This document shows positions 1-11,522 of a stretch of DNA of 64,000 nucleotides, in pieces. The stretch lies in the NCBI GenBank assembly GCA_025738555.1, contig JAOVFP010000003.1:5642001-5706000 (forward strand). Reading direction: 5' to 3'. The stretch's first letter is position 1. Each line of letters begins with the position of its first letter. The DNA comes from Cyathus striatus (taxonomy: Eukaryota; Basidiomycota; Agaricomycetes; Agaricales; Nidulariaceae). Below the pieces are notes generated by a model that was given only the letters and a program-made list of their open reading frames with translations, ran no database searches and had not been told where the DNA came from. Position numbers and translations under genes: made by a program.

Positions 1-597
1 TGATCCTATCATCCTGGGTGTGGATATTCTCGATGGAACACTGCGAGTTGGAACCCCTCTAGCTGTCGTGAAAATTGATCCAGCCACCGGTAAAAAAGAG
101 ATCATTGATCTAGGCAAAATGTCAGTCTTTTTTCTGGTCCAGACTTCTTGAGGGTACTGACATCACACTACAGCACATCGCTTGAAATTAACCACAAAAC
201 TTACGATGTAAGATTTATGTAGCTCCTCACTTAACTAGCTTTTTAAACTGACGTTCCCACATAGATTGTCAAAAAGTCGCAAGCGGGTGGAGGTGTTGCA
301 GTGAAGATTGAACATGCTGTTTACCAATCTGCGAAGATGTTTGGCAGGCACTTCGACGACAAGGATGAAATTCTTAGCCACATCACACGCCAAAGCATTG
401 ACGTACTTAAGGTACCGTAGCCATGTCGGATTTAACTTTTACTTCGCTAATGTTGGTTCCACATGTAGACGAACTTCAAGGCTGACGTATCTAATGAGGA
501 ATGGCTTCTCATCCGCGCACTTAAACCTGTAAGCAGGGAGTTTCAGATTTCTTGAAGTTATTCTAACATTTTCCTGTAGCGATTCGGTATTCCTTAG
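1..597 (+). CDS. FUN12: Translation initiation factor eIF5B, C-terminal part (5' end outside window)
   Basis: eIF5B is the ribosome-dependent GTPase that drives 40S-60S subunit joining in the cytoplasm. Only the C-terminal domains (III-IV) are in the window. Five exons join cleanly: 1-120, 174-207, 265-411, 469-528 and 580-597. They read through ...GTPLAVVKID..., then KITSLEINHKTYD, then IVKKSQAGGGVAVKIEH..., then DILSHITRQSIDVLK-type sequence, and end KPRFGIP-stop. The LEINHK and VKIEHAVYQSAKMFGRHF segments are hallmarks of eIF5B domain IV, which contacts eIF1A. All four introns are short GT-AG introns of 51-57 nt. The G domain and the Lys-rich N-terminus lie upstream of base 1. Identification is secure for the family; exon edges were chosen to keep the frame. 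Confidence 0.93.
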
Positions 598-820
598 TTA
601 CATTGGAATGATTTGCTGTACAATATTTGTATGTACATTTGGATGTCGGGGATGCATTTTAAATCTATTTCTCGCCTGGGGATATGCGGGCCGATGGCCG
701 CTCCATCAGCGCTCAATATCGCTTACTAAGTCAAGTATTTATACGAGCAACTCGTAGTCTTGAAATGGATCCTTGTGACTTGCTTTATCTCTCTAATCTT
801 CCCCTGCTTCACGCTAAGAT

Positions 821-3210
821 ATGACCGACAATTCCTCTAGCAATGATGCGAAGGCTAACGCGGAAGTCGCGTCCTCTGTCGATCTAGACGAGCAGCAACT
901 GGTAAATGCCCTAGGCATATCCTGGGAGAAACCTAAACGTAAATGGGCTGCACATCGGTAACGTCCACTAGTGGTATACTGAATGGCTGCGGGTATCCTC
1001 GTTGTTTTTTATGGCTTTCCATTGCGGGAGCTCGAAAAGTAACAGGATTGAGATTATACCGCTTGAACCTGAACAGCGCTCATACCTGCGTAGGGAAGCC
1101 CCCCAGTATCATCGCCTTTCCAAATAGCCCGTTTTTTTGGGCTCGAGCTTGACTTACTGACACGTTTTACTTCAGCAAAGCCTTGGTTACAAACAGGTAC
1201 GTGTTTTATGTTGTTCTTACGCGGTGTTTCCAATAGTTTTCCTCTAGCAACTTCATCGTAGTTGGCACCTTCTAGAGAGTTTTGCTGCTAGCTTCTGTGC
1301 CTTGAATTTTATCGGGGGCGTTAGGTTTGTATACACACTGGAAGTTTGCTGAATGTTGGGCTGAAATTTCCCAGGTCCGCTATTTTCCTGGGGCTCCTCG
1401 CTGGTGGACCAGCTGCAATATGGTCAGTCGTTCCCAATGTGCAGATTGCAAATCGATAACCAATGGATTTTAGGTCGTCTTACTTGATTACCATCGTTTT
1501 TATGACTATGACAGCGTGGGTCCTTGCCGAAATTTGCTCCGCTTTGCCTCTGAGCGGATCCATTTATATTTGGGCCGCTGAGAGTGCAGGTCCGAAACAT
1601 GCTCGTCTATTCGGTTTTATTGTCGCATGGTGGTCTTGTACTGCATGGATGACTTTCGCGGCTGGTAACTGTCAGGTATATCGAATTCAACCTGTTTGAT
1701 GTATTTTTGTTCACCCTTTTTAGACAACAGCCAACTACCTCGTATCACAGCTAGCGGTCTGGGAAATCGATTTTCCTGGGGGAATTCTCCCAGAGAATGT
1801 CAAGTGGCGTGCTTTCATATGGATCATTTCCGAAGCGATGCTTGTGATAGCTGTTGCGATTAATTATCTTCCTCCACGACTATATTCTGGAGTGTTCCGC
1901 TTTTCCATTGGTCTCATGATGCTTGATTTCTTCCTTTGCGTTATATGGCTTCCAATCGGCGTTTCAAAAACATACGGATTCCGTTCCGCGAAAGATGTTT
2001 TCACAATGACATGTACGTGGATTACATTTCTTTGAGATTGTCTCTATAACCGATCGCAGATAATGGAACTGGAGCACCAGCGGGATGGAATTGGATCCTA
2101 TCGTTGTACGTTACATGGTGATGTTGACTACCTGTCCTGTTCTGAGTATCATGTCCGTAGCTTGTTCACCGCGGGGACTATGACTGGATTTGATGCCTCT
2201 GGACATATTGCCGAGGAGACGAAGAATGCAAGGTGATTTGGAAGACTAGCGTCATTTGCATGGTTACTGATATGGTTATTACAGGGTCGTTGCAGGCAAA
2301 GGGATTTTGACAAGTGCTGTGGCCACTGGAGTGCTCGGATTTGTGACTGCAATACTATTCCTATTTTGCACTCCTGACTTGGAGGTTCTCTTCTCTCTCA
2401 ATGCTCCTCAGCCATTCGTGCAGCTTTATGCGTTGGCACTTGGGCGAGGAGGAAGCGTATTTATGACCATTATTGCTGTAATAGGTCTTATATTGGTAAG
2501 CATCAATGGTTATACTCTATAATGAATTTGACTAGTGTTGTCCTAAAGAATACGAGTGTTGCAATTGTTGCTGCCTCTCGCCTGGTCTTCGCTGTAGCAC
2601 GCGATGGTGTATTACCAATGTCTAAATGGATTGGTCAAGTTGATTCTGCCGGCCAGCCCAAAAGAGCCGTAACTGTCATCTATATATTCGGTGCTCTTAT
2701 ATTGTGTACAATTCTGCCTAGTCAAGTCGCCTTTACTTCGCTAGTCTCTGCTGGAGGTGTACCTACGATCGCTGCATATGGGCTTATTGCTCTTTTACGC
2801 CTGACGATGACACCCGACCATTTCAAAGGATCATACTTTTACTTGGGAAGATTCAGAAAGTTGTTCTATGTTGTCGCAATTCTTTTCAATGCCCTGATCG
2901 TTGCTGTATGTTCTGATATATATCCTCTGCATTACATATTATTCACATAAATTTCATTAGGTCATGCTTTCGCCTTTCGTGTTTCCCGTTACAGCAGAGA
3001 ACTTCAACTTCGTAAGTCCACGTACTGGATTATTCTGTGTTTTTCTCATCAGTGTTCTTTCAGGCCAGTGTTATATTCGGAGCCGTCACATTTTTCGGTA
3101 TTTTATGTTGGTATTTCACGCCCGAGGAGAAGTGGCTCCGTAGGGATCACATTGTCCAAGCCATGCAAGCAGCTGATGAAGAATATGAATCCAATATGAG
3201 GTCCGAGTAG
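821..3210 (+). CDS. APC-superfamily amino acid/choline-type permease
   Basis: A polytopic plasma-membrane transporter of the amino acid-polyamine-organocation superfamily (fungal GABA/choline/amino-acid permease type). The substrate cannot be told from sequence. The model starts at ATG 821 (MTDNSSSNDAKAN...), runs to a donor at 901, then a 21-nt microexon at 1176-1196 coding QSLGYKQ. This joins QLHRSWHLLESFAASFCALN and FIGGVRSAIFLGLLAGGPAA, the conserved first transmembrane region. Later exons give about 12 hydrophobic segments, including FIVAWWSCTAWMTFAAGN, GTMTGFDASGHIAEETKNA (a signature of the family) and VAASRLVFAVARDGVLPMS. The C-terminus is charged and ends ...EEYESNMRSE-stop at 3208-3210. 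Length is about 520-540 residues, usual for the family. The first intron (901-1175) is unusually long for this locus. All exons look intact. Confidence 0.88.
1176..1196 (+). other. 21-nt microexon of the permease gene
   Basis: Flanked by ...acttcag acceptor and gtacgtg donor. It encodes QSLGYKQ in frame between DLDEQQL (end of exon 1) and QLHRSWHLLESF (next exon). It supplies the conserved LGYKQ motif that precedes the first membrane segment in this permease family, so the gene would lack that motif without it. Confidence 0.75.
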
Positions 3211-5502
3211 ATTAAAAATAAATCTGCGAGAGGAGTTGTACTTGCAGGTAATTTAACGGTATGATTATTCTGAGGTCTTCAATATGTTATTGCTTGTATC
3301 TCATTCATGAAATTAATGATTATTGCCGTCATCTGATCCGTTTCACAACCGCACGGAACCTCCGCAGATGTTGCTTGTACTTAGCTGAGCACAAAGTGAT
3401 CGTTGCGAAAAATATCAAGACTTTTGACAACTTCTTTGCAATGTCCGCGGACAGAACTGTTCTCTCCGTCACGTCTACAAATAAGGAAGGAGAAAGAAGG
3501 AGAAGGAATGAGACTTCGATAACTTGGCCTTGTGAAGCATACTGCACTGATAATCAATCCTTGCACGCCATGCAAGTGTATAAACAGCGCATCCCATTAA
3601 TATTCATATGGCCGCTGATAATGTAGCTAACTGGTGAAAAGTAAGCAGTATCGCTAATTGAACTTGCACATCATAACATGGTAAGGAATCATTCCCCGAA
3701 AGATAGGACCATAGAAGGCTGTTGAACTACTATTGTAGTCTTACACTGCCAAGTCTTCCAGTGCGTCATACCCCGTTAAGTCCTTTCTGCCTTAAATTCT
3801 CTTAATTCTTGAACCCCGGTGATTTAACCACAGAACCGAACCCCATCAACTTCGCACAGATCGGTTGTAGCACCTTAAGTAACAGACTTAGGAGACAATC
3901 GTCCTCGGGTTCTAGAGAATTCCGAAGATTTGCTACCCCGGGCGATCATGCTGTCTAATGACATTGCCTTAAACCATGGGCGATCCTGTACTTACTTGGT
4001 AGTAGTAGCAGTTTGATGGCTTTAGTCACGCATTTTTAGCTGACTCGCGTGCGCTGAAGCTAGATTGATGTTCCTGGTGGATTGCAGAACATCGAAGAAG
4101 GTATCTGCCATTGAAGAATAGTCCGGAACACGCTTGTTGGTGTACAGCGAGTGGTGTCTCCGAGATAGTCGCAAGCTTAATTGGAAAGTCTCCAATTCTT
4201 AATCTAGCAAACCGTAGGTAGTATGTAAAGTGAATACCGATTTCTCGAACTGGGGCGGCTGCGGCACTCTGGGATCAAATACCTCCAAAATAAATTTCAT
4301 TTCGTTGTCACTGTCCTACAAGGCCCGGAGTATGATACCATGCGCATTTCAACGCATGTTCCACTAAATTCGACAAGTGCACTTTTTCAGTAAGCATTGA
4401 TTGGCAAAAGAATGTCAGAGAATGTCTATGGTCATTGGCGCCGTTACCTCCGGGACGCAGAGTGGCAGAAATATGATTATATGAACGAATATCGTAGAAC
4501 AACTATCATTCCCAATACCGTCTTGAAAACGGGCGTTGCACTGTGAGGCTCGAGGTAAGGTGATACATGAGCACAACATGGAGTAGATGTAGATAGAGCA
4601 CCATAGACTCATAGATGTAGTGCCTTAATCCGCAACACTCTTCCTTCACCTGTCCCGGCGGATCGCTGTCGATGAGGTCGTTGGCACGTATTGCAATCTT
4701 CTCCATAAGCGATATGAGATGCATCGCTCATCCAAAAGCACAGCTGGGATCCCTGAAATCACTGTAGGATACACCTGTAACCTGTAATAGAGGTATCTGG
4801 AATCCTATGGAAGCATCCTGAATTGATGAAAGCAGTGAATACTCGGTATCTTCGCCAAACGTAGATCGTCTTTCCCGAGCTAGCCTACGGCAAGAAACCG
4901 CGGCATTCTGTGCCTTTTCCTTGGAGTTTTCAGATTCAAATTTGAATCCATGGACCACTAAAGTCCGACCGAGCCTGACGCGAAGCCACGGGTTTAGGTG
5001 ATTGTCAGCCATAATGGTCCTCTGATGTTGGGGGTGGAGACAAGTTGCCTGATAACATAACGGCTCCAAGGTTTTTGTCCGTAGGCAGAAGCATTGATGC
5101 CGAGCAACCGGCGGCGAGCGTAATTCCAGTGTTACGGTACACAAGAAAGCACGACGACTATACGTAGAGTCCAGTTAGTCGAGTTGTAGTCGAGTGAAGA
5201 CTCGAGAGCTTAGTTATTTACAGTATGTAAGGCAGTGCTAGAATTTGCCAGGCCACACACCACATCGCGTGACCGGCGACTACGATATCACAATTTTTAT
5301 TTCTGACTCCCGAGAGTGAAATCAGAATATGTACTTAGGAATAGGCAAATGTCGACAATGGATGATTCGTAGAGAAAAGACAAAAATAATTAGTCGTTTT
5401 GTTTTGAATTTAATCCTTATACGCGTGAAAGTACTCAAATATAATGGATATACGATAAGTACAAGCAATCACCAGACAGCAAGGTATCACAGGAGAATCT
5501 AA
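3211..5502. other. 2.3-kb region without a recognisable gene
   Basis: Between the permease and the aminopeptidase, which converge here. Open frames exist (for example 3261-3626 on +, 4728-5144 on -, about 120-138 residues) but they are low-complexity or overlap each other on opposite strands. None matches a family I recognise, and I could not chain them through convincing splice sites. The - strand frame at 4728-5144 is the longest and could be an unrecognised or decayed gene. The first ~100 bases are probably permease 3' UTR. I see no long repeats here. Confidence 0.5.
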
Positions 5503-7586
5503 TCAGTATGGTTTTAGTCCAAGAAGTCCTTGACATGCCCCTTCCACATCCGAAATCTACTTGGTTCGTGATTAAAGTGACAAACCAGAAGAAAATGACA
5601 ACGCACCTCCTTCGGCGCTGAAACAGATAGGACAACAGGATGGTCCTTGCCAACCAACACCTCGTCCTCTATTCGTATACCCATGTTATGAAAGTGTATC
5701 GGGAAATTGGGCGTCGGAGGTACATAAATGCCAGGTTCGATTGTAATCACCATCCCCGCCTTGATCCTACAGAAACCCTGTTAACTATTTGCCTTGTGTT
5801 GTCGCAAGGATAGACGCTTACGGTGCTGATCGATCTAGGTTACCTGACTCATGCAAGTCTACATCATCCATCAGTTCTAGAAACGCAGAATTATGCAAGC
5901 AACCCACCAATACCAATATGATGACTCAAAAAATGAGGATACAGCACCCTTTCCAAATCATTTTCTGCACCTAGACTGAACCCAATTTGATTAAGCTCCG
6001 TCTTCAGCAGACGACAGGAAACTCTATGAAGATCATAAAGTGACATCTCGCTTTTCTCTGTACAGAACTCCACGAGCTGCTTTTGGGTAGAGAGAACAGC
6101 GGAGTACAGATCTTTTTGAGCAGGGGTAAATGTTCCTGAAGCAGGGTATGTGCGTGCTGCAAGTTGTAGAGTTAAATTATGAGGTGGTAGTGGTAAGTAT
6201 ATGGTACATACTGATATCTGACGCGTATCCACTGTACATGAAAGTCAGAAAGGAAATATTTGAAGTGACAGACGCACGAACTTCAGCTCGCATCCAGCAT
6301 CAATTAACACCATCTCTCCATCCTGTATAACATGGTCATTTGAGGTGTAATGTATTATCAATGCATTAGCCCTTCAAAAATTAAGCTATTGGCAACAAAT
6401 AACGCGTCTCAATTATAACCTTACTCACCCGGAGGCAACGACCGGAACGTATGTAGGCCTCTGTGCACCCGCAAGGGCACACAAATATTCAAAATGAGCT
6501 GCAACCTTGCCTTCTTCCATCCCCACCTCCGTGAACCTCATTGTCTTTGCATGCGCTCGGGCACTTACGTCTGCAGCCGACCTCATAACGCATATCTCGG
6601 CCTCGCTCTTTACTGCCCTCAACTTGGCAACCTCAGGTGCCAACTGCCGCCTCTTGGAGCCAGTAATCCCTTCGAGAACGACATCGAACTCTGTACGTTC
6701 AGGGGTGGAGAGGTACTTGAGAAGTGATTTACCTGGGTGGCGGCGTGGAGAGGAAATGGGGTTATTTGGGAGATCAAGATAGATGTGAGTATATTGGGAG
6801 AGGAGGGAACGGAGGTGAGAAGAGAAGGATGGCGTGGGGAGTGCCGCATCTGCACGAAAGATGCTGGTTGCATCTTGAAGACTTGTTCTACGGGGAAGGT
6901 CGTAAGAAAGGGAACGGAGTAATCAGCGGAAGTGGAGCAGCAGGACGAACCTAGCTCCATCCCATTTTTCTTTCATCGAATCTTTCCCCAATGAAAACAG
7001 CGTCATGCGGTACCCTCTGGAAGAGGATGTCTTTTCTGGCGGGAGAAAGTGAGATTATTTTGGGTTAATAATAGGTGATTCAAACATGACGTACCTAGTA
7101 TCACAGCACTGTCCGGCTCCTGGAAGCCAGTGAGATACCAGAAGTCGGAAGCCTGACGAAACTTGTAGCTTCAAAAATGAGCGCACAGTATGTACACAGG
7201 GACAGCGATGCTCACAAGATATCTATGGTTAGGTGAGCATAGGATGGACAGACAAAGGGATGTGACGTACTCGCACTCATATACTTGATTGGAGCAGAGA
7301 CAGATACGACGAGACTTCTGTCAGGCAAGGAGTCCATCAAGTTTTTCCTCCTCTGTTCATAATCTTCCACAGGCACTCCTGGGGTGAGGTCATTCCTAGA
7401 GACTAAGAATGGACAGTGAATTTAGTAATTAATTTGGACAGTGAAATGAGACGAACACAAATGAGGATGGGATTGGAGTAGTGGCTGGCCATAGTTCGAG
7501 GGCTTTGAGGAGATTGCTCTCGAAAGGAGGGCCCTGCGTGTCGCGGCGGTGAGCATGAACTGGGGAACGGACAAACAGGGATTCAT
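5503..7586 (-). CDS. X-Pro aminopeptidase (aminopeptidase P, Icp55/XPNPEP3-like)
   Basis: M24B metallopeptidase that removes one N-terminal residue before proline-type or destabilising positions. Icp55 acts in the mitochondrial matrix on imported proteins. The N-terminus (MNPCLSVPQFMLTAATRRAL...) is Arg/Ser/Ala-rich like a mitochondrial presequence; a second ATG at 7556 is also possible. The spliced product carries the N-terminal AMP_N domain (DLTPGVPVEDYEQRRKNLM, then ANIFYKFRQASDFWYLTGF, then EPDSAVIL). The catalytic domain has all five metal ligands visible: IDAGCE (Asp), GYASDITRTYPASG (Asp), SHHIGIDLHE (His), ITIEPGIY (Glu) and GIRIEDEVLV (Glu). It ends ...ISDVEGACQGLLGLKPY-stop. One exon is only 7 nt (7216-7222). 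The gene is divergent from the NOPCHAP1-like gene, with only about 120 bp between start codons. Confidence 0.9.
7216..7222 (-). other. 7-nt microexon of the X-Pro aminopeptidase gene
   Basis: Read on the minus strand, the exon ATATCTT is flanked by a tag acceptor and a gtgagc donor. Together with the preceding ...AGTGCGA and the following CTACAAG it completes SANIFYKFRQASDF, the expected family motif. No other GT-AG combination that I tried keeps the frame across this point. Confidence 0.7.
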
Positions 7587-7620
7587 CGGAGCGGGAGGCA
7601 AATTGCTAACCCCAGTCAGC

Positions 7621-7640
7621 ACCTAACCCTAATTCTGGGT
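7621..7640. promoter_or_regulatory. Promoter motif copy 1 (telomere-repeat-like core)
   Basis: acctaaccctaattctgggt lies in the short divergent promoter between the aminopeptidase and NOPCHAP1-like genes, 68 bp before the ATG at 7708. A copy identical at 18 of 20 bases is at 8404-8423 in the next promoter. The core ACCTAACCCTA resembles the telo-box/Tbf1-Rap1 type of site, and AACCC...GGGTT is an imperfect inverted repeat. A role as a factor-binding site is inference. Confidence 0.5.
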
Positions 7641-7707
7641 TTTCTCTGGGATTTGTCTGGCTACATTATTACATAAACACCCTTCTTCACTGACAACGGA
7701 CAACGCG

Positions 7708-8328
7708 ATGAGCTGCAAAGACACAAACACTCACGACGCGAATTTAGGCGCAACTGTCGAGAGGCTGGAGATAGAAGATGAGGAAGAGAGAATGAAGAGG
7801 ATTCGTGCGTTGTCTCTTGGTTTCTTTTCTTTCTACTTTCGTTTCAACAAGTACATAAAAGACGACACACTACAGAAGATGGCCTCGTCAACGTCTCCCT
7901 CAACGGTCTCCAACCCTTCTGGGATGCCAAACTTTGACTTTGGGGATAGATCGACATATGAGGTTTCTCCTAATTCTGAGCGTGAGTGATGTTACCTTCT
8001 CACTGCCCCGGCACGCATAAAAACACCGTCGCGAAAACCAGTCCTAGCCCGGCTGCAAACGTTCCTTCCCCAGCTGGAAGCGTCCAATGCACTCCTTGCG
8101 TCCCAGGACGCAGCAACATTCAATATCGAGGTTCCACTGCCGCCTGCTGAGAGCGCGCCTTACATCGAGATGAACCTTGGGCTGGGAGTATTTGAAGACA
8201 AGAGCAGGAGTGGGGAGGATGCAGAGATGGAGGATAGTACGGACTGTAGCTCAAGCTCTGGGGATTCATCGGAGGAGGACGAGAGGGATGAAAGGGGAAT
8301 TGTGGTGATTGGTGAGGAAGGGGCGTGA
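7708..8328 (+). CDS. NOPCHAP1-like box C/D snoRNP assembly chaperone (DUF4598)
   Basis: Small acidic protein related to human NOPCHAP1/C12orf45, which bridges NOP58 to the R2TP (RUVBL) chaperone during box C/D snoRNP assembly. The start at 7708 (MSCKDTNTHDANLG) is the first ATG. The main intron runs from a donor after 7981 to an acceptor ending at 8041. It gives the conserved core SELLARLQTFLPQLEASNAL followed by ATFNIEVPLP and YIEMNLGLGVFE, then an acidic Ser/Glu tail ending IGEEGA-stop. A second possible intron lies near 7803-7850. If it is unspliced, a hydrophobic stretch (SLGFFSFYFRF) is included, which looks unnatural, so the N-terminal half is uncertain. The core match to the family is good. 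Confidence 0.75.
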
Positions 8329-8403
8329 TGATGTAGTGTATATAGCTGGTGACATGGTGTAATGTTGAGTTCCCAAAAAGGAGTGGTCGGAGCGGGTGGT
8401 AGG

Positions 8404-8423
8404 ACCTAACCCTATATCTGGGT
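8404..8423. promoter_or_regulatory. Promoter motif copy 2
   Basis: acctaaccctatatctgggt, 102 bp upstream of the lipase ATG at 8525, differs from the copy at 7621-7640 only at two central positions. Same orientation relative to the downstream gene and similar distance (copy 1 is about 70 bp from its ATG), which argues for a functional site rather than chance. Confidence 0.5.
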
Positions 8424-8524
8424 CTGGGGAAGCGGGAGGAATCACATGGAAGCAAGGACCAAGTCCCCAACGCTTCACTTCAGATCCTCCTCGTCGCCGT
8501 CTCTTTTCTTCTCGTCGCCGGTAG

Positions 8525-11234
8525 ATGTTCCCTCACATGGCCCAGAATTGGGACAGATACACTCGCCAGGGTATCGACCTCGCCCACTCCGCCTCTTCCA
8601 TTGGCTTTTCTGCTGCAAAGATTGGCACTCGTCTCGGGGTATCTTTTAATCTTCTCCCTCGCCACTACCTCTTTCCTGACCACCACTTTCTCTCCAGTTC
8701 TCCGTCGCAAGGATCGTCACCACCTCAGCCGCAAATCTCACCACCTCTGCACTCGACCTCTTTCTCTTTGGCGGCGCACCCACCTCCCAGCCCGCTGTCT
8801 CTAGTGCACTCACAGCCGCTTTCTCCTTCGCAGAGTCTCTCACCCTCGCCCCCATCCATTTCACAGAATATCTCACATCCACCTCTCTCCTTGCAGCCCA
8901 TTCCTCCATAAACGTCCTCTCCGTCATTTTCCCCGGCTCTTCTGATGCTTCCTTTTCTCTCGCTTCTTTCATTGGTCTCGTCCGCAGGGAATGGGCCACC
9001 CCGCGGGAGGGCGACAACTGGCCAGATGGTGACTTTGGCATCACCGAAATAGGCCGCGCCATTGTAGCATGGGTAGCCCTTCAAGGCGTTACTCAAGAGT
9101 GGCAGGAGAAGCAGTGGTTCAAATGGCTCAAGGAACTCGATGTAAATCCTCCAGCAGCCAAGCGACCTGAACTCGGTCACAGACGGTACGTCCTCTCCCT
9201 GCCCCACATTCTCACCCTTGTCCAAATCCTAATTGCCTTTTCTCTTCCACCCTTACAGCAATTCCAGGATCCGCGTCACTTCCGATGTCATCTTCCCTGG
9301 CCAAGGAGGCGCCCAAATCGTCTCGGCCGTCATTGGCGAAGCTCCCCCGCGTCTGAGCAGGTCTCAGTCGTTTATTCATCAGAAACACAACCACAGTAAT
9401 CATCAGAGCCCTCCCCAACCACCGCCAGCTCCGTCTTCTTCTTGGGGCAGAAGGTCAAGTATCTCTCTCCTCGCCCGCCGTTCCCTCCAGCCCATAACGC
9501 CCCTCAACCTCTCACCGTTTCCCCAGCCTTCTTTCCAAGCCTCAGCTACACCTTCGCCCCCTGCCCCTGTACACTATCCCAGTGGCCCCCCGCCCCCACT
9601 CTCTGCCGATGAGCTCAAAACTACCTTTCGCCGGCTGAGCAAAATGGTATTGGCAGGTTATGGTGGTGCAAGCCTCCTCTTCTTCGGTGTGTCGCCTTAT
9701 GCAATCCCTACACCCCCCAAAGTGACAGGAATAACCTCTGATGCGCAAAAGTCGCGTGAAGAGGCACAGCTCACCAAGGCCATCGATGCGTCCGAGGCTG
9801 AAGCAGCTGGAGACGGTTCTGAGTCGTCTAGCGGCCCAATGCCGACATACTCGTGGTGGGACGTTCTCCTTGGCAGGCACGACAAGGCGATCTTCGAACA
9901 CTGGGCTGACCACCACCCACCCACACCTACTGAGCAAGAAAAGCAGCGCAAGGAGCAGATGAAGGCCAAAATGAAAGCCACCGCTGTGGTGGGTAAGGAA
10001 CATCTCATGCCCCGGTTCTGGGTTTTGACCGACTACAACCGCTCGCAAATAGTGTTGGTTCTGCGGGGAACCATGAGTTTGAACGAAATCGCTGTCGACC
10101 TAACATGTGAGCCCGTGACATTTACTCCGGTGCGTACGCCTGTGCCATGCGAAGAGGACGAACAACCTGTCCCAGGGAGGTTTCATTTTCCCGGCGCAAG
10201 GAAGGGGAAGCAGAGGGCAACAGAACAGAAAAATGGGACAGGTCCAAAATATCATGTTCATGGTGGAATGTTGCGCATGGCAAATGCAATGGGTGGACTG
10301 GGAAAACCGGTACATCTTGCAGTGCAGGAAGCATTGCATAATAATCCTGATTTTGGTGGGTGCTGTTTGTTTTCTTCGCTTCCCTGACGCTGATAATCGG
10401 TATATCTAGAATTGATTCTATGCGGACACAGTCTTGGAGCAGGCGTCGCAGCACTTCTAGGCATGGCAAGTTACACCATCTCCTCTCACCTTCTTTTTAC
10501 TTACACAACTTTAGATGTGGGCCGATCCCTCAACATGCCTAACAGTTCCCTCCAGTGGTCTTCCGCCGAACCGTAGAGTACATGTATATTGCTTTGGGCC
10601 TCCTTGCCTTACAGACTCCCGCCTCACTCAGCTCACCTCTCACCTAATAACATCCTTCGTTTACTCACACGATGTCATTTCGCGCCTGTCCCTTGGCACA
10701 GTGCGCGACCTTAAGAACGCAGCAATGTGGTTATGCGAGGCCCAGAAACATGATGAAGATAAGAGTAGCGGAGCTGGAAAGGGGGAAGGATATGCAGCTC
10801 TTACAGCGCGTGCAAAGCGGTGGAAGGCCGGGCAGGGAAGTGAGGAAGATGTAGACTGGGTGGGTTTGGCTTCTACTTCTTTTTAGCAAGACTAATCCCA
10901 TGTTTATAGTTCATCGCCATGCGTAAAACTCTAGAAGCAAATATGCACAACATGAGTATTATGATGTATCCCCCCGGGCGAGTCTTCTGGGGAATGCGCA
11001 ATGGCGATCTGCATCTTTCTCATCGTACGCCTACCGAACCAGGTAAGATGGAAGACGACAAACTCCGTCTTTTTGAAGTTCTTAACCCGGAGAAGGTTTT
11101 TGGAGAAATCATATTCGCTAGGAATATGCTAACGTTTGTTTCTTCACCTTCCTTGTCTTCCGTTTATTAACCACTTGTCACACAGAGCGCATATGCCTAC
11201 TCAATATGACAAAGTCCTGCATGATCTACTCTAG
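8525..11234 (+). CDS. Class 3 lipase, sn1-specific diacylglycerol lipase type
   Basis: Alpha/beta-hydrolase that probably releases fatty acids from diacylglycerol at membranes. The start MFPHMAQNWDRYTRQGIDLA is followed by a region with possible membrane-associated segments (ALDLFLFGGAPTSQP..., SSINVLSVIFPG) and a Pro/Ser-rich linker. The lipase core then has VLTDYNRSQIVLVLRGTMSL, YHVHGGMLRMANAM and the nucleophile elbow LCGHSLGAGVAALLG with its catalytic Ser (around residue 575). Next come VHVYCFGPPCLTD and SFVYSHDVISRLSLG, where the Asp fits the triad. The C-terminal His is likely in the AHMPTQYD end. Stop at 11232-11234. One intron after GAGVAALLGM appears to use a GC-AG donor (ATG|gcaagt), which restores the expected MWADPSTC sequence. 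Length is about 800 residues, normal for this fungal family. Confidence 0.88.
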
Positions 11235-11522
11235 CATTCCTCTAATCTATACTCACCGCAGCTGTACAATCACAGGAGCATCATCCAATTATCAGCACAT
11301 ATTCGCACTGTAAAGTATATATTCATATCCATTTTACGCATGTCATAGGTAGTTAATATTAATACAAACAAGTGTACTGTATCCTCGACTTTACTCACCC
11401 TCTTCAACAAATCATAAAAATACAACCAGAAGCATGCAGTGATATCATGCTGTATGTGACATACAGCTGGTTAAAGTTTACACCTTGGCCTGCTGCTAAA
11501 ACAGGACATCCCCTTTAACAAA

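Noticed and set aside
8725..9225. Long minus-strand frames opposite the lipase gene
   Set aside because: Shadow of the sense coding exons; the sense strand has the catalytic motifs and correct splicing.
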